Shown: in pieces, positions 1 through 8,183 of the stretch
Layout of the letters: every line of letters starts with the position of its first letter
How positions within the stretch are numbered: position 1 is the stretch's first letter
Source: Falsiroseomonas sp046052145
Lineage (GTDB): Bacteria; Pseudomonadota; Alphaproteobacteria; Acetobacterales; Acetobacteraceae
Direction: 5' to 3'
DNA length: 64,000 bases
NCBI GenBank assembly: GCA_046052145.1
Contig: JBJOMW010000014.1
Location: 1 to 64,000 of the forward strand
Notes under the pieces: model-generated
What the model was told of the DNA's origin: nothing
Seen by the model: the letters and a program-made list of their open reading frames with translations, nothing else
Databases searched by the model: none
Program-made: the position numbers and the translations under genes

Positions 1-1879
1 CCTCGGAGTAGAGCAGGCCGGAATGCGAGCCCTCGGGCAGGATCGCATCGGCCTGGATGATGTCGTAGCGCTCCTCGCCCTTCGACAGCGCCCGGCGGCC
101 ATCGCCGTATTCCAGGCGCCAGCGCGGATTGCGGAACATCTCCGCGATCGGGCCGTTCGGATGGCGCTGGCCGAGTTCCTCGAGCGCGGTGATGACCGGA
201 CCCACCAGCTCGATCGCGCGCACTTCGCGAGTCGCGGGCGAAACACCGGCCGCCCAGGGCGTGCCGCCAGAGCCGATACCGATGGCCAGGACGTTCTGCG
301 GATCGGGGTGGATCAGCGGGCCGACCGCGCCCAGGAACTGGTGGATCGGCAGGAAGGGGATGCGGCCCTGGGAGAAGCCCTGGATGAAGAAGGGACCATA
401 GGGCTCGCCGGGCGTGGCCGCCGCGGGGCGCGGTGTGGCGGAGCCGTCGTCGCGGAAGAAGGCGACGCCGGAGCGATCCTCGGCCCAGGCGGTGCGCTGG
501 CCGGGCTTTTCGTGATGGAGCCGGGCCCAGAGCGCGGCATTGCCGGGCAGCACCACCAGCGCCAGGGCACAGGCACCGGCGAGGGCCAGTTCGGGCTTGC
601 GGCCCCAGCCGCCCTTCCAAAGCCAGAACAGCGTCAGCAGCACCGAAAGGCCCGCCAGGAGCTGCAGCGTGCCCGCGGTGCCGAGCAGGTGGAAGGTGAC
701 GATGCCCGTCCCGATCGAGCCCGCCGCATTGCCGAGGATGTTTGCCAGCTGCACCCAGCCGACCCGCGCGCCGACCGAGGCCAAATCCTGCTGCACAGCA
801 CGCTGCACGAAGGGGAAGGTCATGCCGATCAGGAAGGAAGGCGGGCCGACCACCAGCACGATCAGGATGACCGTCGTCGCGAGCCCCCCATCCCGGAGAC
901 GCTGGATGTCGGTCGAGACGTAATTGCTGATCGGCCAATGCGGCAGCGCCCAGTAGAGCGCCATGATCAGCGCAGCCCCGAGCGCGAAGCCGGCGGCCTG
1001 GGTGATGAAGAAGGCCGGGCGCGGGTCCTTCATCTTGCGCACCATGCGCGCGGCCAGCGCCATGCCGAGCCCGTCGGCCAGCAGGAAGACGCCGAGGACG
1101 GTGGGGAAAAGGTAGGCATGATACTGCCCGACCTGGCCCATCAGCCGCACCCAGACGATCTCGAGCGCGACGATCACATAGCCCGAGAGGAAGACCAGCA
1201 CGCACCAAAGCTTGAGCGAGCCGAAGGGCTCCGTCTGTCCGGCGGCGCCCGCCTGCTTCGGCGCGGGCTGCGGCACGGCTGCGCCCTTCAGCGCGGGCAG
1301 CAGCGTCAGCGCCAGCAGGGCGGCGAGGATGTCGAGGCCGGCGGCCAGCATCAGCGCGCCGACAAAGCCGAGATTGCCGACCAGCAGCCAGCCGCCCAGC
1401 AGCGCGCCAAGGCCCGCGCCGAGCGTGTTGAGGCCATAGAGCGTGCCGATACGCTCGGCCACCGTCTCGAGGTTGGTGGCGATGGCGCGCGCCAGCAGCG
1501 GCAGCGAGGCGCCCATCAGCGTCGTCGGCAGCACGAGGCCGGCGAAGCAGAGCGCGAAGATGGCAACGGGGTTGTCCACAACGCCGGCGAGGTCGGTGGC
1601 CAGGAAGTCATAAAGGAAGAATTTGGACACCAGGGCGAAGACCGCGACGCCGCCCTCGGCCAGCGCGAAGCCGATCATCGCGCGATAGGGGGAGAGCCGG
1701 TCGGCGACCTTGGCGCCGATGATCGAGCCGAGCCCGAGGCCGGCCAGGAAGGCGCCCACCACCAGCGCGGCGGAAATCGTGTCGGAGCCGGCGAAGATGC
1801 CGAGCATGCGCTGCCAGACGATCTGGCAGAGCAGGGCCGCGAAGCCCGAGCAGAAGAACGCAACTGCAAGGCGCGGCAT
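1..1879 (-). CDS. Membrane-fused spermidine synthase-like protein (partial, C-terminus off the left edge)
   Basis: I translated the minus strand from an ATG at 1879; the frame stays open to base 1, about 626 residues. The first 430 or so residues are a polytopic membrane region with many hydrophobic helices, as in MFS-like proteins. A soluble region follows with a Rossmann methyltransferase signature (GIGSGGTPWAAG, then YDIIQADA) typical of the spermine/spermidine synthase family. The family's soluble enzymes transfer aminopropyl groups, but the membrane-fused members are mostly uncharacterised, so polyamine synthesis is not certain. It is transcribed away from the TPP enzyme at 2144, leaving a 264 bp divergent region. 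The left edge cuts off the end of the catalytic domain. Confidence 0.8.
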   Translation of the reverse strand, partial: MPRLAVAFFCSGFAALLCQIVWQRMLGIFAGSDTISAALVVGAFLAGLGLGSIIGAKVADRLSPYRAMIGFALAEGGVAVFALVSKFFLYDFLATDLAGVVDNPVAIFALCFAGLVLPTTLMGASLPLLARAIATNLETVAERIGTLYGLNTLGAGLGALLGGWLLVGNLGFVGALMLAAGLDILAALLALTLLPALKGAAVPQPAPKQAGAAGQTEPFGSLKLWCVLVFLSGYVIVALEIVWVRLMGQVGQYHAYLFPTVLGVFLLADGLGMALAARMVRKMKDPRPAFFITQAAGFALGAALIMALYWALPHWPISNYVSTDIQRLRDGGLATTVILIVLVVGPPSFLIGMTFPFVQRAVQQDLASVGARVGWVQLANILGNAAGSIGTGIVTFHLLGTAGTLQLLAGLSVLLTLFWLWKGGWGRKPELALAGACALALVVLPGNAALWARLHHEKPGQRTAWAEDRSGVAFFRDDGSATPRPAAATPGEPYGPFFIQGFSQGRIPFLPIHQFLGAVGPLIHPDPQNVLAIGIGSGGTPWAAGVSPATREVRAIELVGPVITALEELGQRHPNGPIAEMFRNPRWRLEYGDGRRALSKGEERYDIIQADAILPEGSHSGLLYSE

Positions 1880-2143
1880 CACCCTGTCCCCCCAAGGGCG
1901 GGTCACGCAGGACCATCGGTCCTTCGCGCCATTGCACCGCCCGGCAAAGCTCTCTCCGGGCCTCGATCCCGGGCCGGGAGGTTTCTTGTTTTCCCCCTGG
2001 CCGGGGCAGGATTACGGCAGGATCGGGCGCGGTAAAAGGGCAGAGGCCTGTTTCCGCCGGCGAATTGGTCCGCAAGGGGGGCCTTGCGGCGCCCGCCCGC
2101 CCCGCGCAGCCTTCGCCCCCTCATGCTGGCAGGGAGTCGGGGC

Positions 2144-3685
2144 GTGAACGGCGCGGAAACACTGGTGCACACGCTGCTGGGGTCGGGGGTTGATGTCTGC
2201 TTCGCCAATCCCGGCACCAGCGAGATGCATTTCGTCGCGGCGCTCGACCGCATTCCCGGCATGCGATGCGTGCTCGGGCTGCAGGAGAATGTCGTCACCG
2301 GCATGGCGGACGGCTATTTCCGCATGACCCGCAAGCCCGCGGCGACGCTGCTGCATTGCGGGCCGGGCCTGGCGAACGGGCTGGCCAATCTGCACAATGC
2401 GCGTCGCGCGCGGTCCGGTATCGTGAACTGCGTCGGCGACCAGGCGACCTATCACCGTCCCTTCGATGCGCAGCTGACCGCGGACACGGAAGGCTGGGCC
2501 CGCGGCGTCTCGGCCTGGACCCGCACCGTCACGCGCGCGGAGGATGTCGCGCGCGATGCGGCGGTGGCCGTGCAGGCGGCGCGCACCTCGCCCGGGCAGA
2601 TCGCGACCCTGATCCTGCCGTCGGACACCTGCTGGGATGAAGCGCCGGCCGGCCCGGCGGCGGCGCTGCCCATCCCCGCCGCGCCGCAGGCCGACCCGCT
2701 GGCCATCCGCAACGCTGCCCGTGCCCTCCGTGAACGGAAGGACGTGCTGATCCTCCTCGGCGGCCTGGCGCTGACCGGGCCGGCGCAGGCGCTGGCCTGG
2801 CGGATCGCGCAGGCGACGGGTGCGAAGGTACTGGCGGAGATGTCGAATGGCCGCGTCGAGCGCGGCCGCGGGCGGCTCGCGCTGGAGCGCGTGCCCTATC
2901 CCGTGGACCTCGCCATCGAGGCGCTGAAGCCCTACGGCACGATCATCCTGGTCAATGCCAAGGCACCGGTCGGCTTCTTCGCCTATCCCGGCAAGCCGTC
3001 CCGCCATCATCGCGAGGACGCCGACATCCTGCCGCTGACGCGCTACGAGGCCGACCCGATCCAGGCGCTGACCGCGCTGGCCGACGAACTCGGCGCACCG
3101 CAGGCCGCGCTGCCCGATCCCGGCCCACGGCCCGAGCCCGCGAAGGGCGCACCGACGCCCGAAGGCCTCGCGCGCACGCTGGCGGCGCTGATGCCTGAGG
3201 ACACGGTTGTGGCGGATGAAAGCGTCTCCTTCGGGCGCGGCTTCTTCGCGGCAACGCATGCCGCGCCGCCGCATGACTGGTTGCAGATCACCGGTGGTGC
3301 GATCGGCTGCGGCATCCCATTGGCGACCGGTGCTGCGATCGGGGCCGGCGGGCGGCGGGTGGTGAACCTGCAAGCCGATGGTTCGGCCATGTACACGCTG
3401 CAGGGGCTTTGGACCCAGGCGCGCGAGAAGCTGCCGGTGACGACCATCGTGCTGAGCAACCGCAAATACGCGATCCTGCTGGGCGAATATCGCGGCGTCG
3501 GCGCGAACCCGGGGCGCACGGCGATGGACATGATGGACCTTGGCAACCCGGACCTCGACTGGGTGAAGCTGGCGGAAGGGCAGGGGGTGGCGGCGGCGAA
3601 GACCGCGACGCTTGAAGGCTGCGCCGACCTGATGAAGCAGTCCTTCGCCAAGGACGGCCCCTTCCTGATCGAGTTGGAGATCTGA
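2144..3685 (+). CDS. Thiamine-pyrophosphate-dependent enzyme, acetolactate synthase large-subunit-like
   Basis: The 513-residue product has the three-domain plan of TPP decarboxylases and synthases. The N-terminal pyrimidine-binding domain carries FANPGTSEMHF and the conserved cofactor-activating Glu near residue 48 (LGLQENVVTGMADGY). The C-terminal pyrophosphate domain has a QADGSAMYTLQGLWTQ motif followed by SNRKYAI, the usual Mg-TPP loop with Ala for the first Gly of GDGS. I chose GTG 2144 because a GGGAG stretch lies seven bases upstream and family members begin at NGAE. ATGs at 2084 and 2123 are in frame but poorly placed. The substrate is unknown; the length resembles benzoylformate-decarboxylase-like members, and no small regulatory subunit is adjacent. 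Confidence 0.85.
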   Translation: MNGAETLVHTLLGSGVDVCFANPGTSEMHFVAALDRIPGMRCVLGLQENVVTGMADGYFRMTRKPAATLLHCGPGLANGLANLHNARRARSGIVNCVGDQATYHRPFDAQLTADTEGWARGVSAWTRTVTRAEDVARDAAVAVQAARTSPGQIATLILPSDTCWDEAPAGPAAALPIPAAPQADPLAIRNAARALRERKDVLILLGGLALTGPAQALAWRIAQATGAKVLAEMSNGRVERGRGRLALERVPYPVDLAIEALKPYGTIILVNAKAPVGFFAYPGKPSRHHREDADILPLTRYEADPIQALTALADELGAPQAALPDPGPRPEPAKGAPTPEGLARTLAALMPEDTVVADESVSFGRGFFAATHAAPPHDWLQITGGAIGCGIPLATGAAIGAGGRRVVNLQADGSAMYTLQGLWTQAREKLPVTTIVLSNRKYAILLGEYRGVGANPGRTAMDMMDLGNPDLDWVKLAEGQGVAAAKTATLEGCADLMKQSFAKDGPFLIELEI

Positions 3686-3695
3686 GGGGACATCT

Positions 3696-3736
3696 CCCTC
3701 CCCCGCATTGCGGGGGAGGGTCGGGGTGGGGGTGCG
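3696..3736. repeat. REP-like palindrome, left copy
   Basis: A GC-rich hairpin (arms 3696-3707 and 3709-3720) follows the stop codon of the TPP enzyme and is extended by a TCGGGGTGGGGGTGCG tail. A second copy in inverted orientation lies at 3811-3867. Such pairs resemble intergenic REP/BIME elements and may also terminate or stabilise transcripts. Confidence 0.6.
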
Positions 3737-3810
3737 GAGGCGACGTGCAGATGTTGCGTTCGCACGCCACAACCCCACAAACCTAGATCCTCGCGGCCTC
3801 GCTCATCCTC

Positions 3811-3867
3811 GCACCCCCACTGATCCTCGCACCCCCACCCTGACCCTCCCCCGCAGGCGGGGGAGGG
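3811..3867. repeat. REP-like palindrome, right copy (inverted)
   Basis: The stretch GCACCCCCA...CACCCTGA is followed by a hairpin at 3844-3867 that is nearly the reverse complement of 3696-3736. Its head-to-head pairing around about 75 bp, with the repeated phrase ATCCTCGCACCCCCAC between, suggests a composite repetitive extragenic element just upstream of the SDR gene. Confidence 0.6.
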
Positions 3868-3885
3868 AACTCACCGGAGACCCCA

Positions 3886-4656
3886 ATGGACCTCGGCATT
3901 TCGGGCAAGCGCGTCCTCATCACCGGTGGCTCGAAGGGCATCGGCCTGGCCTGCGCGGAGAGCTTCGCGGAGGCGGGCTGCGACATCGTCCTCGTCAGCC
4001 GCAGCGCGGAGAAGCTGGCGGCGGCGGCCGATACGCTGCGCGGGACGCGGCAGGTGAATGTCACGACCTTTGCCGCCGACCTTTCGAAGCCCGAGGAGCG
4101 GGAGCGGCTGCACGCGGCGCATCCCGACCCCGATATTCTGGTGAACAATGCCGGCGCCATTCCCGCCGGCCGCCTGCAGGACATCGGCTTCGCGCGCTGG
4201 CAGGAAGCCTGGAGCCTGAAGGTGCTGGGCTACATCCATATGTGCCAGCTCTACATGCCGGGGATGGAGGCGAAGCGCGCGGGCGTGATCTGCAACATCA
4301 TCGGCATGGCCGGGCGCGCGCCGCGCGCGGGCTATATCTGCGGCGGCACGGGCAATGCGGCGCTGATCGCCTTCACCTCCGCGCTCGGCGGCGCGGCGCA
4401 GGAGGCGGGCGTGCGCGTCTTCGGCATCAACCCGGCGGCGACTGCGACCGACCGGATGCTCACCCAGGCCCGCGTCAATGCGAAGCTGAAGTTCGGCGAC
4501 GAGGAACGCTGGGCGGAGACGCTGACCGGCCTGCCCTATGGTCGCCCGATCGAGGCGAAGGAGATCGCCGACCTCGCGGCCTTCCTGGCCTCCCCACGCG
4601 GGGCCTATGTGAACGGCACCGTCGTCGATGTGGATGGCGGGGGCATGTTCCGCTGA
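3886..4656 (+). CDS. SDR-family protein with atypical active site
   Basis: The 256-residue Rossmann protein has the short-chain dehydrogenase cofactor motif TGGSKGIG (13-20) and NNAG (87-90). It ends with the usual VNGT...DVDGGG segment. Where the family carries Ser, Tyr-x-x-x-Lys, this protein reads NIIGMAG...GYICGGTGNAAL: Tyr150 is present, but the Lys position is Gly154 and the Ser position is Gly. NAD(P) binding is therefore likely, while classical alcohol/ketone oxidoreduction is doubtful. It lies downstream of the TPP enzyme on the same strand and overlaps the next gene by one base (TGATG), suggesting a small operon. Confidence 0.85.
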   Translation: MDLGISGKRVLITGGSKGIGLACAESFAEAGCDIVLVSRSAEKLAAAADTLRGTRQVNVTTFAADLSKPEERERLHAAHPDPDILVNNAGAIPAGRLQDIGFARWQEAWSLKVLGYIHMCQLYMPGMEAKRAGVICNIIGMAGRAPRAGYICGGTGNAALIAFTSALGGAAQEAGVRVFGINPAATATDRMLTQARVNAKLKFGDEERWAETLTGLPYGRPIEAKEIADLAAFLASPRGAYVNGTVVDVDGGGMFR

Positions 4657-5081
4657 TGCGCGCGGCGCTGGCACTCTCGGTGCTGGCGCTTGGGGTCTGC
4701 GCGGCCAGCGCGCAGGCCGTCTCCCCGCTGGCGGGCACGAGCTGGGAATTGGTGGAGCTGCGCTCGCCAGAAGACAGCATCGGCATCGTGCGGGTGGAGG
4801 ATCCGTCCCGCTACACGCTGGAGTTCGGCGCCGATGGCGCGGCGGTGCTGCGCCTTGACTGCAACCGCGGGCGCGGCAGCTGGCGCAGCGCGGAACCGCA
4901 CCGGCTGGAATTCGGCCCCATCGCCCTGACGCGCGCCATGTGCCCGGCGGGCTCGCTGGATATGCGGGTGGGGCGGGAACTGCCCTGGGTGCGCGTCTTT
5001 GCGGTCCAGGGCGACACGCTCAGGCTCGAACTCTTCGCCGATGGCGGGCAGCAGATCTGGCGACGCAGCGCCCGCCCATAG
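4656..5081 (+). CDS. META-domain secreted protein (HslJ-like)
   Basis: The 141-residue product starts with a clear signal peptide (hydrophobic 4-19, cleavage near ASAQA). It continues with GTSWELVELRS, YTLEFGADGAAVLRLDCNRGRG and TRAMCPAGS, the layout of META-domain proteins such as the HslJ heat-shock protein. The two Cys residues (DCNRG and AMCPA) are conserved in that domain. It is probably periplasmic or lipoprotein-like; no molecular function is established for the domain. The start codon overlaps the SDR stop (TGATG). It converges with the metallo-hydrolase gene, leaving two bases between stops. Confidence 0.75.
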   Translation: MRAALALSVLALGVCAASAQAVSPLAGTSWELVELRSPEDSIGIVRVEDPSRYTLEFGADGAAVLRLDCNRGRGSWRSAEPHRLEFGPIALTRAMCPAGSLDMRVGRELPWVRVFAVQGDTLRLELFADGGQQIWRRSARP

Positions 5082-5083
5082 CC

Positions 5084-6067
5084 TTACGCCGCGTCCAGCG
5101 TGAAGAGCTTGCCGACCGCGGCCGGCACGACGCGCTCCCCGAAGGCACGCTCCAGCGCATTCACCGCGCGCCAGCCCGTGCAATGCGCGGGGATCAGCAG
5201 TGGCAGGTCGAAGCTGGCGAGATCCGCGACGGTCTCTGGGATGATCGCCTCATTGTCGCCGGACAGGTGGAAGCCGCCCATCACGGCAAAGAGCGGCACG
5301 CCGGGAAAGGCCTCCCGCGCCGCATGCAGCACATTGACGATGCCGGCATGCGAACAGGCGCTGAAGACGACAAGGCCGCGCCCGCGCAGATGCACGGCGC
5401 AGAAGCGCTCATCCATCAGCAACTCGTCGCTCTCCCACGGATCGGCGTCCGTAGCGCGGGCGACCTGGCCCGGCAGGCCGCGCTCATAGGCGGTGCGCCG
5501 GGGAATCTCGCCGCTGATCCAGAGCGTGTCGTCGAACAGGGCCTGCGGCGCTGCCGTCACGACCGGTGCGGCCCCCATTGCGGCCCACTCAGCCGGCTGC
5601 GGCACACGCTCCATCGGGAAGACGCCGCCATCGGGCTGGCGGCTGCCGCGTTCGCGGAACATGCCGGGATGAAGATGCAGCGGCACTGCTCGGCCACCAT
5701 TGGCCGCAGTGATGAACTCGAGCGCTTTCGGAATGCCACCGGCATGGTCCCAATGGCCATGGCTCAGCATCGCCGCCTCGATCGCGCCGAACGCCACGCC
5801 AAGCTTCGGCCCGTTGCGCTCGATCGCATAGGAATCGGGGCCGCCATCGAACAGGAAGGCATGGCGCGTGCCGCCGCGATGCAGTGTCAGCACCAGGGCC
5901 AGCCCGTGATTGGCACAGCAGAGCGCCGGGCCAGAGCTGCGCTTGAGCCCGTTCCGGCGCAGCATGTTCCATTCGCGCGTGACGAAGGACGGCGCGCGCG
6001 ATAGGCTGTCGGTGACGTTGTCCACCAGCACCTGGATCTCCAGGCGGTCGACCGGCTGCAGTGTCAT
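5084..6067 (-). CDS. MBL-fold metallo-hydrolase
   Basis: The 327-residue product has the metallo-beta-lactamase metal motif SHGHWDHAGG (His103, His105, Asp107, His108). A second conserved part is VVFSACSHAGIVNVL near residue 225, and a C-terminal IPAHCTGW supplies another ligand. This pattern matches the COG1237 group that includes beta-ribofuranosyl-aminobenzene phosphate synthase-like proteins; the real substrate is unknown. The ATG at 6067 is preceded by GGGAGGAG at good spacing. It is the last gene of a minus-strand run (Bug receptor, 56-residue protein, dcd, murA). Confidence 0.8.
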   Translation of the reverse strand: MTLQPVDRLEIQVLVDNVTDSLSRAPSFVTREWNMLRRNGLKRSSGPALCCANHGLALVLTLHRGGTRHAFLFDGGPDSYAIERNGPKLGVAFGAIEAAMLSHGHWDHAGGIPKALEFITAANGGRAVPLHLHPGMFRERGSRQPDGGVFPMERVPQPAEWAAMGAAPVVTAAPQALFDDTLWISGEIPRRTAYERGLPGQVARATDADPWESDELLMDERFCAVHLRGRGLVVFSACSHAGIVNVLHAAREAFPGVPLFAVMGGFHLSGDNEAIIPETVADLASFDLPLLIPAHCTGWRAVNALERAFGERVVPAAVGKLFTLDAA

Positions 6068-6114
6068 GATGCGCTCCTCCCGCCGCCAGCATGGCAGCGG
6101 AAGATGCCGGGCGG

Positions 6115-7371
6115 CTAGATCCGCTCGATATCCGCACCAACCGCTGCGAGCTTCCGCTCCACCGCCTCATAGCCGCGATCCAGGTGATAGACGCGGTTGA
6201 CGATGGTCTCGCCCTGCGCGGCGAGCCCGGCCAGCACCAGGGAGACGGAGGCGCGCAGATCGGTCGCCATCACCGGCGCACCCGAGAGCTTCGGCACGCC
6301 GCGCACGATCGCGCTCTGGCCGTGATACTTGATGCGCGCGCCCATGCGCATGAGTTCGGGCACATGCATGAAGCGGTTCTCGAAGATCGTCTCGGTGATC
6401 ATCGAAGCGCCGTCGGCCACGCACATCAGCGCCATGAACTGCGCCTGCATGTCGGTGGCGAAGCCGGGGAAGGGCTCGGTCATCACGTCGGTGCCGTGCA
6501 GCCCGTTCAGGCGGCTGACCTGCAGCCCGTCATGGCGTTCCGCGACATCCACGCCGGCATCGCGCAGCACGCGCGCGACCGCGCCGAAATCGGCCATGCG
6601 CGCGCCCTGCAGCAGCACTGTCCCGCCGGTGATGGCGGCGGCGCAGGCGAAGGTGCCGGCCTCGATGCGGTCGGGGATGATCGGATGCGTCGCGGCACCA
6701 AGGCTGCGGCCGCCCTCGATGACCAGCTTCGCTGTGCCAATACCCTCGATCCGCGCACCCATGCGCATCAGGCACATCGCAAGATCGCCGATCTCGGGCT
6801 CCTGCGCGGCGTTGACCAGTTCCGTCACGCCATCCGCGAGGCAGGCCGCCATCAGCAGGTTCTCGGTCGCGCCAACGCTGACCTGGGGGAAGATGATCTT
6901 CGCACCCTTGAGGCCGCCGGGCGGCGCCTTCGCCTCGATATAGCCGCTGTCGAGCGTGATGGTGGCGCCCATCTGCTCGAGGCCCTTGAGGTGCAGATCC
7001 ACCGGCCGCGTACCGATGGCGCAGCCGCCGGGCAGCGAGACCTTGGCCTGGCCAAAGCGCGCGACAAGCGGCCCGAGCACCAGCACGCTCGCCCGCATCT
7101 TGCGCACGATGTCATAGGGCGCTTCGAGGTTCGTCGCCGCGCCCGACAGCGTGATGGTCCGCGCCGCCTTGTCGTGTTCGACGCGAAGCCCGTGCTGCGC
7201 GAGCAGCGCGCGCATGGTCGCGATGTCGGCGAGGTCCGGCGCGTTCTCCAGCACCAGCGGGCCGTCCGACAGCAGCGCTGCGGTCATCAGCGGCAGCGTC
7301 GCGTTCTTCGCGCCGCTGATCGGGATGGTGCCGTTGAGCGGCTTGCCGCCGCGGATACGTATGCGGTCCAT
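6115..7371 (-). CDS. murA: UDP-N-acetylglucosamine 1-carboxyvinyltransferase
   Basis: The enzyme transfers enolpyruvate from phosphoenolpyruvate to UDP-GlcNAc, the first committed step of peptidoglycan synthesis, in the cytoplasm. The 418-residue product has the full-length family plan: N-terminal GAKNATLPLM with the catalytic Lys, SLPGGCAIGTRPVDLHL with the reactive Cys117 (the fosfomycin target), and RIEAGTF and TEPFPGFATDMQAQ later on. It begins three bases after the dcd stop codon, so the two are almost certainly co-transcribed. Cys rather than Asp at position 117 predicts fosfomycin-sensitive chemistry. Confidence 0.97.
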   Translation of the reverse strand: MDRIRIRGGKPLNGTIPISGAKNATLPLMTAALLSDGPLVLENAPDLADIATMRALLAQHGLRVEHDKAARTITLSGAATNLEAPYDIVRKMRASVLVLGPLVARFGQAKVSLPGGCAIGTRPVDLHLKGLEQMGATITLDSGYIEAKAPPGGLKGAKIIFPQVSVGATENLLMAACLADGVTELVNAAQEPEIGDLAMCLMRMGARIEGIGTAKLVIEGGRSLGAATHPIIPDRIEAGTFACAAAITGGTVLLQGARMADFGAVARVLRDAGVDVAERHDGLQVSRLNGLHGTDVMTEPFPGFATDMQAQFMALMCVADGASMITETIFENRFMHVPELMRMGARIKYHGQSAIVRGVPKLSGAPVMATDLRASVSLVLAGLAAQGETIVNRVYHLDRGYEAVERKLAAVGADIERI

Positions 7372-7374
7372 GGA

Positions 7375-7929
7375 TTACAGCTTGGGCAGCGAGACGCCGC
7401 GCTGCCTCATATATTTGCCCTTGCGGTCGGCATAGCTGACCTCGGGCGCGCCTTCGCCCTTCAGGAACAGGAACTGGCAGATGCCCTCATTCGCATAGAT
7501 GCGCGCGGGCAGCGGCGTGGTGTTGGAGATCTCGATCGTCACCTGGCCCTCCCATTCGGGCTCGAGCGGGGTGACGTTCACGATCAGGCCGCAGCGCGCA
7601 TAGGTGGATTTGCCGAGGCAGATCACCAGCACGTCGCGCGGGATGCGGAAATACTCGACCGTGTGGCAGAGCAGGAAGGAATTGGGCGGGATGATGCAGG
7701 TCTCGCCCTTGCGCGTGACGAAGCCCTTCTCGTTGAAGACCTTCGGGTCCACCAGCGCATTGTCGACGTTGGTGAAGATCTTGAACTCATCGGCCAGGCG
7801 CGCGTCGTAGCCATAGCTCGACAGGCCGTAGGAGATCACGCCTTCCCGGCGCTGCGATTCGACGAAGGGCTCGATCATGCCGTGATCGGTCGCCATGCGG
7901 CGGATCCAGCTGTCGGGCATGATGGGCAT
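7375..7929 (-). CDS. dcd: dCTP deaminase
   Basis: The 184-residue enzyme deaminates dCTP to dUTP and so feeds dTMP synthesis. The sequence begins MPIMPDSWIRRMA, as alphaproteobacterial Dcd usually does. It carries GKSTYARCGLIVNVTPLEPEWEG with the catalytic Glu and ARIYANEGICQFLFL, both in the family's nucleotide-binding beta-barrel. The length equals the usual trimeric Dcd. A second Met at codon 4 is possible. It directly precedes murA, a pairing seen in several alphaproteobacteria. Confidence 0.96.
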   Translation of the reverse strand: MPIMPDSWIRRMATDHGMIEPFVESQRREGVISYGLSSYGYDARLADEFKIFTNVDNALVDPKVFNEKGFVTRKGETCIIPPNSFLLCHTVEYFRIPRDVLVICLGKSTYARCGLIVNVTPLEPEWEGQVTIEISNTTPLPARIYANEGICQFLFLKGEGAPEVSYADRKGKYMRQRGVSLPKL

Positions 7930-8008
7930 GGGGCGGAAACCTCGCGCGGCGCGGCCGGTCGGTGGCGTATACGCAAGCCGGGTTAGCCCAAGCCCGGCAG
8001 GGCGTCCA

Positions 8009-8179
8009 TCACTCCCCGGACGGCGTCCCGTCCGGCTTGGCGGGGGGCTCCGCCGCCTGCTCCCGCGCCCGGGCCTGGGCCTTGCGTTTCCTCAGGTTCT
8101 CGCGGAGCGCCGCGGCCAGGCGGGCTTCGCGCTCGGCCGCCGCGGGCGGTTTCGGCGGTGGGGTGGGGGGCTTCGCCAT
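8009..8179 (-). CDS. Small basic/proline-rich hypothetical protein, 56 residues
   Basis: I translated this from ATG 8179 to TGA 8009. The product has a Pro/Ala-rich start, a basic amphipathic helix (LAAALRENLRKRKAQARAR) and a Pro-rich tail. Short proteins with a similar LRxNLRRRKAQ core are common as unnamed genes in alphaproteobacteria. It starts only five bases after the Bug receptor stop and precedes dcd, so it is probably in the same transcript. The helix looks suited to binding nucleic acid or ribosomes, but that is inference. Confidence 0.6.
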   Translation of the reverse strand: MAKPPTPPPKPPAAAEREARLAAALRENLRKRKAQARAREQAAEPPAKPDGTPSGE

Positions 8180-8183
8180 GGCC

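Noticed and set aside
23..2035. 670-codon open frame on the plus strand
   Set aside because: It is the antisense shadow of the membrane spermidine-synthase-like gene; it is full of Arg/Gln/His with no domain.
3708..4655. Plus-strand frame continuous into the META-domain gene
   Set aside because: Its upstream part runs through the repeats and the SDR gene in the wrong frame; the real start is the ATG at 4656 before the signal peptide.
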